From the NCBI RefSeq assembly GCF_014200495.1, contig NZ_JACHBY010000006.1, positions 1 through 64,000 on the forward strand: DNA of 64,000 nucleotides, given 5' to 3'. Made by a program: the position numbers and the translations under genes. Within the stretch, counting starts at the first letter, position 1, and every line of letters starts with the position of its first letter. Shown here in pieces: positions 26,801 through 35,108 of the stretch. Under the pieces are notes generated by a model. That model was not told the DNA's origin and ran no database searches. It worked only from the letters and a program-made list of their open reading frames with translations. This DNA comes from Mucilaginibacter geliditolerans (GTDB lineage Bacteria; Bacteroidota; Bacteroidia; Sphingobacteriales; Sphingobacteriaceae).

Positions 26801-27000
26801 GGATTGGCCACGGTAAGGTGAAATGTACCGGCTAAGTCAGTAACAGTACCGGTGGTAGCGCCTTTAATTTTTACACTTACCCCCGGAAGTATTGACCCAT
26901 CGGTTAAGTCTGTTACTTTTCCGCTGATTGAAGTTTGCTGGGCTAACAAACTAAGCGGGAAAAGTAAGAAAAGAATAAGTAAGTACTTTAATTTTTTCAT
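23863..27000 (-). CDS. SusC/RagA-family TonB-dependent outer-membrane transporter
   Basis: A 1045-residue transporter. Signal peptide, carboxypeptidase-regulatory-like domain (QTSISGKVTDLTDGSILPG), then a plug with SLDEVVVVGYGVQKRATVTG and LIVIDGVIGG, ISVLKDAAASIYGVRAAGG, and a beta-barrel ending NRTFNVGANVSF. Imports oligosaccharides across the outer membrane with energy from TonB. Head gene of the minus-strand operon SusC-SusD-DUF3823-lipoprotein, with the GH71/99-like gene at 18593 after a 250-base gap. No anti-sigma/ECF pair is adjacent, so control comes from elsewhere. Confidence 0.97.
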   Translation of the reverse strand: MKKLKYLLILFLLFPLSLLAQQTSISGKVTDLTDGSILPGVSVKIKGATTGTVTDLAGTFHLTVANPNVILLLSYTGYETRQIIVKDIKSGVIALTATNKSLDEVVVVGYGVQKRATVTGSISTIQNKDIITTKDESVVNMLTGKIPGVRIVQKTAEPGSYDNDLNIRGFQTAPLIVIDGVIGGDQSTLGRMDPNEIESISVLKDAAASIYGVRAAGGAILITTKKGATNGQVNINYSVNYAVQTFLGMPQSVGPVDFMLLTNEANKRDFQNNFVSNLPPVYSYADILPYLNGTKKGADWTGLVFNKTANQISHNLNIDGGNDKISYFFNFGYQEQDGVYKTGDLNYNKYNFRSNVTINVAKGLKAQVLTSGWMDQKNSPYTPEWEVYKYTWNQIPINSIYANDNPLYPAVMKDNQNPAVITDDNEVGSIVTKNKSFTSQLNLTYNIPGISGLTAKALFNVDYGVYDYNQIRNTFNLYTYDAVNDAYLPQAINSPSGITRQYYTHFNTLSQVTLNYTHTFFQDHNITAMVTYEQSHNTADNFNAYRDTNIPIDYLFGGLANSNMSGGQDAGALQDYAHKSIIGRFNYDYKGKYLAEFSFRRDGTSLYQPGPDQWGFFPGGSVGWVLTKESFIHNLISDKILSNLKLRASYGKVGDESGNAYNYVTGYTYPVNSYIFGSTPVNGSAPKLGNPGLTWPVSIIKNIGLDFGLLNGKINGTIEVFRNDRTGLVATPSTVLPGTVGAPTPQINYNSDRVQGLDFSVSYRNTFGQLGVNITGNIGTTRLEDMTQLQGTFGNEFQQWQSSQSNRYQNIWWGPTYAGQFTSYKQIQNYGVNTGGGNNSVIPGDYYYQDTNHDGVIDSKDNTPIATSDIPLYNYGLTIGLSYKGFDMTMLLQGAAGVYVQYGEQFAQPLMYQGSALTRFLDSWHTVDPNANVFDPNTQWVPGYYPAMGSPIAQGTKAIQNASYLRVKTLEFGYSLSPLVLKHIGVKKLRFYINSYNLLTFTGLKNYDPEHQGPNPTDNGDFSVALGGYTYPENRTFNVGANVSF

Positions 27001-27590
27001 ATTGTCTCTCTGTTAATAATTAAGTTTATGGATTGGTATGCCCTTGAACAGGGCTTGGAATTTGAAAAAAATGCAGATTTTTTTCACGGAGGATTTGGGG
27101 CATAATTGTTCATGATTTGGTTGGTTAAGTTATCACCCGCTGCCGATTAGAAGATTAATCAGCATTGGTAATTGGTTTATAATATGATAACAAAAGAAGA
27201 GTGGAGAATTAATAAAAGATAAATAATAGATTAATGATTGGCTATAAAAGCCATAAAAAATGACTTATTATGAATATTCAGCAATCGATTGTATTTATTT
27301 TTTGCTTTAAATAATATTTATAGATATTTCGTTAGTATCCACGAACAAAAAATGTACGGCAACAAAGGGTGATATTTCTTCTGCCATTTTATTTAACAAT
27401 GTATATGCTTTCGCTTTTGCATGATATCATCCCAAGCATTTCCAGAGATCTTCTTCGGATGCTACCATTCGTAACTTATTACTTGTTAACTACCTAAGGC
27501 AAATCCTGGATGCTGGTGGAACATCGTCATTAAACATAAAAAGGAGCTGTTTAAACAGCTCCTTTTTAGATCATTAGTTGCCTCAGCTTT
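27001..27590. other. Intergenic region upstream of SusC with a terminator
   Basis: About 590 bases without a gene. It must hold the SusC promoter on the minus strand; the DNA is very A+T-rich (for example 27180-27310) and no convincing -33/-7 pair could be fixed by eye. Near the distal end is a perfect palindromic terminator (27538-27567). Confidence 0.5.
27538..27567. terminator. Palindromic intrinsic terminator
   Basis: Perfect inverted repeat, arms AAAAAGGAGCTGTTT and AAACAGCTCCTTTTT (15 bases each, no spacer). It lies just after the stop of the minus-strand gene at 27591, which it should terminate, separating it from the SusC promoter region. Confidence 0.75.
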
Positions 27591-29258
27591 CTATTGATTT
27601 ATTTTAAATGATTCCCATGGCCCGGCAGTGGTCCTGTTACATGTCATGGCCTGCGTGCCATTTTCACTGGAAACAAATTTCCCATTATTCCCTAGTAAAG
27701 AAACTGTTCCATCAGCATTGCTCACCCAGTTGAATTCCTCCCAGGCGCCATATGTTGTCCGGTTGCAGGTGATTGCCTGAGTACCATTTTCTGATGACAC
27801 GTACTTTCCCTGGGTTTGTAATGCTATTTTTCCGCCTCCGGCATCAACAACTAAAAATGATTCCCAGCCCTGTGCCGTAGTACGGTTACAAGTCATGGGC
27901 TGCGTTCCATTTTCACTGCTTACATATAAGTTGTTTGAACCTTTAAAAGTTACCGTTTGCCCAATAGGTGCAACACTACCACTACTTACTGTTGGCGATG
28001 TTGGGCGAGTAGCCGTGAGGGCAATTTGACCTTTTAACATCTTTCCTCCATCTCCGGTTAACCTCATATAATAATCTGCAGAGCAGGCAGTGCCATCTTC
28101 GTCTAATGAAACAAAGCCAGACCCTGCGGGCACAGAGGCTTGTGTTTCAGCAGTTTTAGCTATCTGATTGCCCTCATTGTATTCATCGAACATCGAAATA
28201 TAAATTCCCTGGCAGCCCAATTTCACCATGTTATAGAACTGGTGCCACATAAAATCTCCATGTACCCTTTGATGCTCCTGTAAATCGCCGGGCAGTACAC
28301 ATGGTTGATAATCAATGCCGTTTGAGTTACAGTAAGCCTGATCAGGAATATTTACATTAGTATAATAATTATCAGCGTCGCTTACATTTCCTATCCTGCC
28401 GATCATCCATGGAGACAGCATATTGAAAGCGGTGTAAGTAGCCAAAAAGCCCGGCCTTGAATCCTGACCACTTGGAGCCGTACGCCACTGGGTTGGTACC
28501 CCGCCAATAACATAACAACCCTGCGCTTTAAACCAGTTAATTACATCAAGGCATACATCGGCGGTCCATGGGTGATTAGTATCATTAAAACCAAAGCCCC
28601 AGATACACACGACCGGCTTGCCATTTTGTTTGGCATAAGCTGAAGATGAGATATAGGCCGACATTTTATTTGTCCAATCGGTCTTAATTTCCGGTTGCAT
28701 ATTTGTCCAGCCGCTTACATCGTACATAATGTAAAACTTACGGCCTGTAGCTTCAGCTGCTGTTTTAACCTTGGCTGTTATTGCATCACGAATTGGCCCT
28801 TCAGATCCATTGGGGTCAAATCGCTGCAAAGCGGCACAATCAATCCCATTTTGCTGCATCCACTGGAATTGTGTATTCACAGTCTGATCAGTAAAGGATG
28901 AAAACAGCGTTGCCGGCTGCCCGTTGTTAAGGTTAGCAAACCCTGTTTGATAAGTGGATGAATACTCACGCACATCGGGCCACGACTTTATACCTACATT
29001 GCTTGTTGATGGTGCCTGTGACTGATCATTGGACCAATGCCACCATGCATTTATAGGCGAGCCATCGCCTATTGCGGCAAACCATCCCTGGTAACCTACC
29101 ACAATCTTTCCGACAACATCACCAGTTGCCGATGCTAATGCCCTCGACTTTAGTTTATTATTATTCAGTGTCGTGTTTGCCTGCTCACTGATATTTTTTT
29201 TACAGCTAACTGCTATTATTGCAATTGCCGCTAATACGATTAATTTAATTTTTTTCAT
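27591..29258 (-). CDS. GH71/99-like lipoprotein with C-terminal fascin-like beta-trefoil
   Basis: A 555-residue lipoprotein (IIAVSCKKN). Residues about 45-425 are the same catalytic type as 18593 (VGYQGWFAAIGDG, CAALQRFDPNG, VVCIWGFGFND, SMFDEYNEG near 361). Residues about 435-555 form three internal repeats, each around (Y/F)VSSENGTQ.(M/I)TCNRTT..(W)E.F, a fascin/ricin-style beta-trefoil that probably binds glycan. The core is strongly similar to the 18593 product, so the two are recent paralogs with different tails. Upstream of SusC on the same strand but with its own terminator, so probably its own transcript. Confidence 0.83.
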   Translation of the reverse strand: MKKIKLIVLAAIAIIAVSCKKNISEQANTTLNNNKLKSRALASATGDVVGKIVVGYQGWFAAIGDGSPINAWWHWSNDQSQAPSTSNVGIKSWPDVREYSSTYQTGFANLNNGQPATLFSSFTDQTVNTQFQWMQQNGIDCAALQRFDPNGSEGPIRDAITAKVKTAAEATGRKFYIMYDVSGWTNMQPEIKTDWTNKMSAYISSSAYAKQNGKPVVCIWGFGFNDTNHPWTADVCLDVINWFKAQGCYVIGGVPTQWRTAPSGQDSRPGFLATYTAFNMLSPWMIGRIGNVSDADNYYTNVNIPDQAYCNSNGIDYQPCVLPGDLQEHQRVHGDFMWHQFYNMVKLGCQGIYISMFDEYNEGNQIAKTAETQASVPAGSGFVSLDEDGTACSADYYMRLTGDGGKMLKGQIALTATRPTSPTVSSGSVAPIGQTVTFKGSNNLYVSSENGTQPMTCNRTTAQGWESFLVVDAGGGKIALQTQGKYVSSENGTQAITCNRTTYGAWEEFNWVSNADGTVSLLGNNGKFVSSENGTQAMTCNRTTAGPWESFKINQ

Positions 29259-29860
29259 GATTTGGTTTATTTGGTTAAATAATGGAGAAAAAAGTTCATT
29301 AACTTATTTCTACCGTTAAGGAGGTCTTAAAGCAAAAATTTGCATAGTAATGAAGTACAACTAATGATCTGGTTTAGAATTGATATACTTGCAAATTATA
29401 GGCGGGTATTAAAAATAAATTAATAATTAGTTAATCATTACCCAAATAGTACCTGTTCTTAAAAAGAAAGCGTCAAGGATATAATGCGCTGTTTGTTAAT
29501 ACAGTAACTAATAGCTCGTGTGATAAAGCAGCGTAAATCCATAAAATTACTATTGCATCAGTTTACTCAATAATTGTTTTTTAATTTCATTTGCCGGATA
29601 CTTTTTCTGCTTAATTAATTCAGCCCGGTATACCAGGATTCAGTATTTGCTCCCCAGACCTGGGGGTAATTAGAACCAACTTATAAAGGATTTAAGAACA
29701 ATTGCAGGGTTCACAACGATTTGGCAACCTCGACTCCAATTGGACATTCCTGCACCATTGACCATATCCATTTTATTATAAATAATATCAAGATCGGCCA
29801 TCCGACATCCTATATATCATTTCATATTCACTTATAACGTTCGAGATTTGTACAGCAGCT
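29259..29860. other. Intergenic region with a promoter-region motif and a small coding relic
   Basis: About 600 bases. On the minus strand, ATTAACTAATTA (29424-29435) lies 166 bases before the gene at 29258 and recurs upstream of the GH92 gene. At 29550-29640 the minus strand encodes YRAELIKQKKYPANEIKK and ends QLLSKLMQ-stop with no start, possibly the 3' relic of a lost gene. A small CCCCAGACCTGGGG hairpin is at about 29653. Nothing else seen. Confidence 0.3.
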
Positions 29861-29926
29861 ATCACAAAAGCTCTCAGATTAATTTCTGAGGGCTTTTGTG
29901 GTCTGGAGGTTACAGGCATATAGGTC
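29861..29926 (+). repeat. Hairpin-tail repeat, degenerate copy
   Basis: Hairpin CACAAAAGCTCTCAGA - TTAATT - TCTGAGGGCTTTTGTG (29863-29900) with 16-base arms, then GTCTGGAGGTTAC, a worn version of hairpin 2, and GGCATATAGGTC. Hairpin 3 is lost. The hairpin-1 arms are longer than in the tRNA-bearing copies because bases after the T run pair with CACA. Same orientation as all other copies. Lies just upstream of the peptidase gene at 29994. Confidence 0.65.
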
Positions 29927-29993
29927 AATCTTAATTGCATTACAGTATAAACTTGATTTAAGTTTATTATTTTTACCTATTAACGCTAACATC

Positions 29994-30728
29994 ATGAAGC
30001 TTCTTCTCACATCAAGCGGCATCAGCAACACGAGCATTAACAACGCGCTGATTGAGCTTTTGGGCAAACCCATCGCCGAATCTAATGCCCTCTTTATTCC
30101 GACGGCGATATACCCGTTCCCTTATGGCGCTCGTTATGCATGGAATCCAATTAGCGGACAAAGCAAATCCCCGTTCTGTCAGTTGGGTTGGAAATCTTTG
30201 GGACTGCTGGAGCTCACTGCGCTCCCCAGTATCGAAAAAGATGTTTGGCTCCCTGCAGTACAGGATGCTGACGCACTGCTGGTTTGGGGAGGCGATCCCT
30301 TATATTTGAGCTACTGGCTGCAACAGTCGGGATTGGCAGATCTTTTGCCATCGCTGCTCCACAAGATGGTATATGTAGGAGTGAGCGCCGGTAGTATGGC
30401 GGTAAGTTCCACTTTTGGAGAGACTTATAGCAATCCTCGCGGCGGAAGTGGCACGCCGCTGACGTCGGAAAATATTGTATTCTCTACTCCACAGGGAGAA
30501 ATAAGCAGGACATTCGTTACTGCCCGGGGAGCAGGGTTGGTTGATTTTGCGTTGATTCCGCACCTGAATAATGAGAACCATCCGGACGCTTCCATGGCTA
30601 ACGCGGAAAAATGGGCTGCAATGCTGCCGGTACCGGTGTATGCTATTGACGATCAGACTGCTATTAAAGTGGTCGACGGCGTTGTTGAAATCGTCTCCGA
30701 AGGGCATTGGAAGTTGTTTACGCCTTAA
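29994..30728 (+). CDS. Peptidase E-like serine peptidase (S51 family)
   Basis: A 244-residue cytosolic dipeptidase-type enzyme of family S51, which in characterised members cleaves Asp-X dipeptides. The nucleophile lies in GVSAGS (Ser131). Also visible are ALLVWGGDPLYL in the position of the family's GGNT block and LVDFALIPHLNNENHP with the candidate catalytic His. I chose the ATG at 29994 (MKLLLTSSGIS); the longer frame upstream overlaps the repeat and has no good start. Convergent with the MBL-fold gene, with 45 bases between the stops. Confidence 0.88.
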   Translation: MKLLLTSSGISNTSINNALIELLGKPIAESNALFIPTAIYPFPYGARYAWNPISGQSKSPFCQLGWKSLGLLELTALPSIEKDVWLPAVQDADALLVWGGDPLYLSYWLQQSGLADLLPSLLHKMVYVGVSAGSMAVSSTFGETYSNPRGGSGTPLTSENIVFSTPQGEISRTFVTARGAGLVDFALIPHLNNENHPDASMANAEKWAAMLPVPVYAIDDQTAIKVVDGVVEIVSEGHWKLFTP

Positions 30729-30773
30729 TGCCGAGAGGTTCGTTAGACAAACACCAGCCATAGGCTGAATAAT

Positions 30774-31865
30774 TCATTCAGAATCCCACCAGTCTGCTTT
30801 CTTAGGTGGATCACCCAAAGTATAAGGCTCCCCTATACGTGGAACATTTAGCTGGATACCCAGCTTTTCAGCAGCGGGCAGGAGCGTTTTTATAGGTTCG
30901 TTCCAGGGATGACCAGCTTCCGGAAACTTGGCCCAGTGGATAGGCTGCAGCAAACGGGCCTGCAGGTCAACGGCAGCCTGGGCAGGTTGTCCAAGGCCCA
31001 AATGAATATAGGGCTGGTTATATTGTCCGCATTCAAGCAGCGCCAGGTCGAATGGGCCATATTGCTGCCCGATCTGCTTAAAGAAAGGACCATAGCCGCC
31101 ATCACCACCGAAAAACAGCCGGTATTGCCCTGCCTGTATCACATAAGATGCCCAAAGTGTTTTATTTCCTTCACGGGATGTGCGGCCGCTATGGTGCTGC
31201 GCCGGCGTAGCGGTAACCCGGAGCCCGCCAGGCAGCGTAACCGATTGGTTCCAATTCAGTTCGATGATCTTTTTAGGGTCAAATCCCCAGTACACCAATT
31301 CTGAGCCTACGCCAACCGGCACTACGACCGTTTTAATATTGTCTTTCAGTTTTTTCAGGGTGCGATAATCCAAATGATCATAATGATCATGAGAAATGAT
31401 CAGTACATCAATTGGGGGCATATCTTTGGCCTGATAATGCTTAGTGCCATTAAATGCCTTAACCACCCCAGGTACCGGCCCGGCATGGTTGCTAAAAACA
31501 GGATCGATGAGGATGTTACCCTGCCGGGTTTTGATCAACAAAGACGAATGCCCGAACCAAACGATGGTAGGTGCAGCAGCAGATAGTGTTTTCAAATTAG
31601 TTTTAACCCAGGGCAGCCCGGAAGAGGGCCTCACGGGCCCAACGTGGTCGTGGAACATATGGAGCAACCGGTTGTGCTTGATAGTTGAATCAGGGCGTTC
31701 AGCCAAATTTTGGAAACTGCCATTTTTGTAATTAGGCAAAGTGTCCAGCCGGGCAAGCGCTTCGCCCTCCGGATCTTTACCCAGCGACTTTACCAAACCA
31801 CACCCAGCGATTGTCATTAGCAACAGCGCAGCCATCGCAACAATCCCCAAATAACTATTTTTCAT
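30774..31865 (-). CDS. MBL-fold hydrolase lipoprotein (NAPE-PLD/UlaG type)
   Basis: A 363-residue protein with a lipoprotein signal (MTIAGC, Cys22), so anchored outside the cytoplasm. Metallo-beta-lactamase core: IVWFGHSSLLI, then zinc motif HDHYDHLD (159-166), PAQHHSGR, FFGGDGGYG, and LQPIHWAKFPEAGHPW. This arrangement is that of the beta-lactamase superfamily-2 group related to NAPE phospholipase D. The substrate is unknown; a phosphodiester or lactone is plausible. No operon partner. Confidence 0.88.
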   Translation of the reverse strand: MKNSYLGIVAMAALLLMTIAGCGLVKSLGKDPEGEALARLDTLPNYKNGSFQNLAERPDSTIKHNRLLHMFHDHVGPVRPSSGLPWVKTNLKTLSAAAPTIVWFGHSSLLIKTRQGNILIDPVFSNHAGPVPGVVKAFNGTKHYQAKDMPPIDVLIISHDHYDHLDYRTLKKLKDNIKTVVVPVGVGSELVYWGFDPKKIIELNWNQSVTLPGGLRVTATPAQHHSGRTSREGNKTLWASYVIQAGQYRLFFGGDGGYGPFFKQIGQQYGPFDLALLECGQYNQPYIHLGLGQPAQAAVDLQARLLQPIHWAKFPEAGHPWNEPIKTLLPAAEKLGIQLNVPRIGEPYTLGDPPKKADWWDSE

Positions 31866-32147
31866 TCCCTAAAAATGCAAATAACGCTTAATGTTCGCTG
31901 ATTATTTCAAACTTCTATCAGTATGCCGAAAGACACACGGATTAGTTAAGATATTGGTAAGCGAAACTTTTGTGATATCAATTCTTGAGCCTACTTTTTA
32001 GTTAGGTATTGATTTAACACTTCAGGCTTGATAGCTTAGGCTTTTAAAATACTGGTTATGACGGCGAATTCACCGTTGATAATTCGGATAAACCAAGGAC
32101 AAAAATCTTTATAGGAAAAAATTATTAAGCAAAAATTAACGATCATT

Positions 32148-32480
32148 ATGAAAGTAATAACAGTAGACAGAATGAGACCTGGGTATACGTTGAAAGACTT
32201 AACCCCCTTGCTTCAAGAAGAGGCTTCTAACGCCTGGCGTTTGTGGAAAGCAGGTATTATAAGAGAGAATTATTCCCGTGTGGATGTTACCGGTGTTGTA
32301 ATTGTTTTTGAATGTAAGGATGCAACAGAGGCAAAAATGTACCTGGACGATTTCCCAATGACGAAAGCTGGGTTTATTGAATGGGATATTATACCCGTGA
32401 CCGCGCCTCTACCGATCGAAAGTCTATTTGGCCATGAGATAGATACTGCTGAACCATTTGACAGGACATCAACAAAATAG
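32148..32480 (+). CDS. Small ferredoxin-like-fold protein (muconolactone-isomerase/YCII type)
   Basis: A 110-residue protein with a dimeric alpha/beta-barrel pattern: MKVITVDRMRPGYTLKDLTPLLQ, then VDVTGVVIVFECKDATEAKMYLDDFPM, then IEWDIIPVTAPLPIESLF. This is the shape of muconolactone delta-isomerase-like and YCII-like proteins; the activity is not readable. It starts the two-gene unit with the isochorismatase-like enzyme (32-base gap), and a divergent-type HxlR regulator lies downstream. Confidence 0.65.
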   Translation: MKVITVDRMRPGYTLKDLTPLLQEEASNAWRLWKAGIIRENYSRVDVTGVVIVFECKDATEAKMYLDDFPMTKAGFIEWDIIPVTAPLPIESLFGHEIDTAEPFDRTSTK

Positions 32481-32512
32481 ATGCCCGGTGGTTGAAAGAT
32501 AAACAACAAAAA

Positions 32513-33169
32513 ATGGTAAAGATGAATCAACAAATTTACAACGGACAGCACATACCGATGTCCTTCAAAGAAATATGCGATCCTGTTCATACCGCTCTGT
32601 TGGTCTATGATGCGCAAAATGGCGTTTTTAGCCAGATTAAAGAAAGTGATAAAGTATTGGGTCAAATGCTGAAAGCTATCGAACTAGCACGAAAGGCGGG
32701 GATGCGAATTTTCTATTCCCGCCATTTCTCATTGCCCAAAGAGCTACTGGGTGTTTCGCAACTGCGATTAGGCATGGAATGGCAAAAAGTAAGCGATATA
32801 GACCAAGTGAAGCCATTTCTCACAAAAGACTCGCCCAGTTTCCAGCTAGTACCACAAATTGTACCTTGGCCGAGTGAAGCCGTGTTTGATAAAATAACAA
32901 TGTCAGCTTTGGAAGGAACTTACTTAAACATAGCATGGAGAGATTGTGGTATAAAAACTTTTATCATTATAGGCGCTGCAATAGAAATAGGTATCGAACC
33001 CACCATCAGGCATGGTTCTGATTTAGGATATATACCAGTGATGCTGACCGATGCCTGCGGATACGGTAATAAAGAACAGGCTGAACTATCTATTAATGGT
33101 ATTGCTTATGCTGGGTACTGCGTGCAAACCACGGTTAATGAGTTTTCAAAAGCACTGGTAAAAAAGTAA
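32513..33169 (+). CDS. Isochorismatase-fold hydrolase lacking the usual cysteine
   Basis: A 218-residue enzyme of the isochorismatase superfamily. The ATG at 32513 is preferred over an upstream TTG; ATG 32522 is also possible. The catalytic Asp is in LLVYDAQNGVF (D33). The family normally has Cys in a GVATDVCVEAT-like block; here the aligned text is GAAIEIGIEPTIRHG (about 154-168), with Gly in place of Cys. Cys-less members (the EntB/PhzD type) hydrolyse vinyl ethers using the Asp alone, so an isochorismatase-like rather than amidase activity is suggested. Pairs with the small protein at 32148. Confidence 0.85.
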   Translation: MVKMNQQIYNGQHIPMSFKEICDPVHTALLVYDAQNGVFSQIKESDKVLGQMLKAIELARKAGMRIFYSRHFSLPKELLGVSQLRLGMEWQKVSDIDQVKPFLTKDSPSFQLVPQIVPWPSEAVFDKITMSALEGTYLNIAWRDCGIKTFIIIGAAIEIGIEPTIRHGSDLGYIPVMLTDACGYGNKEQAELSINGIAYAGYCVQTTVNEFSKALVKK

Positions 33170-33279
33170 AATTAATTTCTTCTTTAAAAATGTTGACCAA
33201 CTGCCTTTTTGTCGTTTACAAAGGATTTTACTAATAAAATGTTGCTACTTGATCGGGAACAGGAGGTTATTTTTATGGT

Positions 33280-33651
33280 TTATTTATAAAGGCTTTGGTC
33301 TTTTATATAATCAATGCCATTTTCCATTAAATAGTTCACACCCCATTTGCTTACAAATTCGCACAATGGGCCCAGTGTTTTTCCTCTGTCAGTAAGCGTA
33401 TATGCAACCCGATATGGCTTAGGCGATAGAACCGCTTTTGCTATAAGTTCGTCTTTTTCCAGTTCCCTTAGTTGCTGGGAGAGCATTTTCTCTGAAACTT
33501 TGGGTAAATTGGCTTTAATCTCGCTGTAACTTTTGCTAGTAAAATAGTGGAGGTGAAACAAAATTAACAACTTCCATTTACCACCTATGAGCCCAAGGGT
33601 TACATCCACCGGGCAGGTATATTCTTTTTCATTTAGTATAATCATAGTCAA
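33280..33651 (-). CDS. HxlR-family winged-helix regulator
   Basis: A 123-residue regulator: YTCPVDVTLGLIGGKWKLLILFHL (note the family-typical Cys), then KVSEKMLSQQLRELEKDELI, then PYRVAYTLTDRGKTLGP. Convergent with the isochorismatase gene 110 bases away. Probably a redox/electrophile-responsive repressor of its neighbours. MIILNEK (33645) is an alternative start. Confidence 0.92.
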   Translation of the reverse strand: MTMIILNEKEYTCPVDVTLGLIGGKWKLLILFHLHYFTSKSYSEIKANLPKVSEKMLSQQLRELEKDELIAKAVLSPKPYRVAYTLTDRGKTLGPLCEFVSKWGVNYLMENGIDYIKDQSLYK

Positions 33652-33918
33652 ACAGAATTTTGCAAACGTTTCGAAGCTTAATTACCCAATCATTGAACCA
33701 TTTATAGAAAACATGCAATTTGTCAGACAGAATTGTAATTATGGCGAATTTGCGGTTAGGTAAATTGCGGTTAGACCTTTATAAAAAAGGGCCTAACGAA
33801 GCTTAATCCAGGAGAATGAGAATTTCCAAATTAAGCGGAAATAAAAATCAGCTAAGGGGTTGTAAATGTGATCTCTTATTGCTATTTTTAATCTTTACCC
33901 GGCCTTTATTATTGCATC

Positions 33919-34974
33919 ATGAAAATCAAAAAAAAGCTTTTTTGGGGTTTCGGGCTATTATTTATAGTAGTCCTGGTGTTTGGAGCTGTTTCCCTGTATT
34001 ATATCGAAGTCATTTCCAAAACCGCCAGCATCACTTTAAAAAATAATTATCAGACATTAACTTTTACGCGGGCGATGCGTTCGGTGTTGGATGAGCAGGA
34101 TCTGCCGCTGAATCCCCTTGCAACTGAAACATTTGATCAGGCACTTAAAAAACAGGAAAATAATATTACCGAACACGGTGAGCGGGAGGCTACAAGCGAC
34201 GTACGTAACTGCTTTAGCGTGCTGAACAACCCATCATCAGGTTTAAATGAACAACGCCAGGCAGAAAAAAAGATCCGTTCATTGCTCACCACTATCGATG
34301 GATTAAACATGCAGGCGATTGTTTCTAAAAATGATAGCACGCATGCAACCATTAACAGGGCAGCCCTTTACATGGGCAGCATGATAGTAATCACTTTTTT
34401 TATTCTTTTCATTTTAATTTCCGGTTTCCCCGGCTTTATACTTAATCCGCTGGAGGCATTGATAGAGGCTTTGCAGGAGATAAGCCGCAAAAATTATGAT
34501 GCCCGTCTGGATTTCGGAGGGAGTGAAGAGTTTACCCGGCTTGCCAATGCTTTTAATACTATGGCGCTTGAACTCGGGGCGCTGGAGAACGCAAATCTCA
34601 GCAAAGTTTTAGCGGCCGAGAACCGGGTAACAATGCTTATTGAGGAAACACCGGATGCCATCATCGGCACTAATGAAAAGGCGGAAGTTCTATTTATGAA
34701 TTCAGCAGCTAAACAAATCTTCAACCTGGGCGATCATACCCCTGGTGGTCAGTCGCTGCATACATTGTCGGGGCAAACAGGTTTATTGAAAGAGATCACA
34801 TCGAACAAAGACCTTGAACATATCCTTGAAATTAAACGCGGTGGAAAAATCACCCGCTTTCAGCAAAAAAACCTGGAAATTAACGTACCTAATTTAAAAA
34901 TAGACTTTGATTCGTTACAGAGGGCAACCTATCCGGCGGGCATAATTTACCTGTTGAAAGAAATTCATGAGTAG
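33919..34974 (+). CDS. Sensor-kinase-like membrane protein truncated before the kinase domain
   Basis: A 351-residue protein. Two membrane segments (about 9-29 and 152-174) enclose a periplasmic helical sensor; then HAMP (about 174-225; NPLEALIEALQEISRKNYDARL), a linker helix and a PAS domain (about 235-330; LIEETPDAIIGTNEKAEVLFMNSAAKQIF). It ends at YLLKEIHE, where related proteins continue into HisKA and HATPase domains. No histidine phosphorylation site or ATP-binding boxes exist. The stop is 29 bases from the hairpin repeat at 35004, suggesting the 3' part was lost by recombination at that repeat. It could still act as a membrane ligand sensor. Confidence 0.72.
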   Translation: MKIKKKLFWGFGLLFIVVLVFGAVSLYYIEVISKTASITLKNNYQTLTFTRAMRSVLDEQDLPLNPLATETFDQALKKQENNITEHGEREATSDVRNCFSVLNNPSSGLNEQRQAEKKIRSLLTTIDGLNMQAIVSKNDSTHATINRAALYMGSMIVITFFILFILISGFPGFILNPLEALIEALQEISRKNYDARLDFGGSEEFTRLANAFNTMALELGALENANLSKVLAAENRVTMLIEETPDAIIGTNEKAEVLFMNSAAKQIFNLGDHTPGGQSLHTLSGQTGLLKEITSNKDLEHILEIKRGGKITRFQQKNLEINVPNLKIDFDSLQRATYPAGIIYLLKEIHE

Positions 34975-35003
34975 TTAAGTCATTGGGTTTGACACTGACT
35001 GAT

Positions 35004-35102
35004 ATTACAAAAGCCCTCAGATTAATTGCTGAGGGCTTTTGTAATTTGGTGTAGTCGGAGACTATGGGCATAGAGGTCCGGTTTGAAACTTCGGACAGCG
35101 GG
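35004..35102 (+). repeat. Hairpin-tail repeat, copy near the efflux operon
   Basis: Hairpin 1 has perfect 17-base arms: ATTACAAAAGCCCTCAG (35004-35020) and CTGAGGGCTTTTGTAAT (35029-35045). Then GTAGTCGGAGACTA (hairpin 2, shortened loop), a shortened hairpin 3 (TCCGG...CTTCGGA) and the fixed end CAGCGGG at 35102. Same orientation as the other copies. The ATATTACA before it parallels GATACCACA, the tRNA acceptor end of copies 1-3. It can terminate both the truncated sensor gene and the oncoming efflux operon, whose stop is 6 bases away. Confidence 0.75.
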
Positions 35103-35108
35103 ATTACA

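Noticed and set aside
30300..30761. A 153-codon minus-strand ORF opposite peptidase E
   Set aside because: Antisense to the SAGS-containing peptidase; no recognisable motif.
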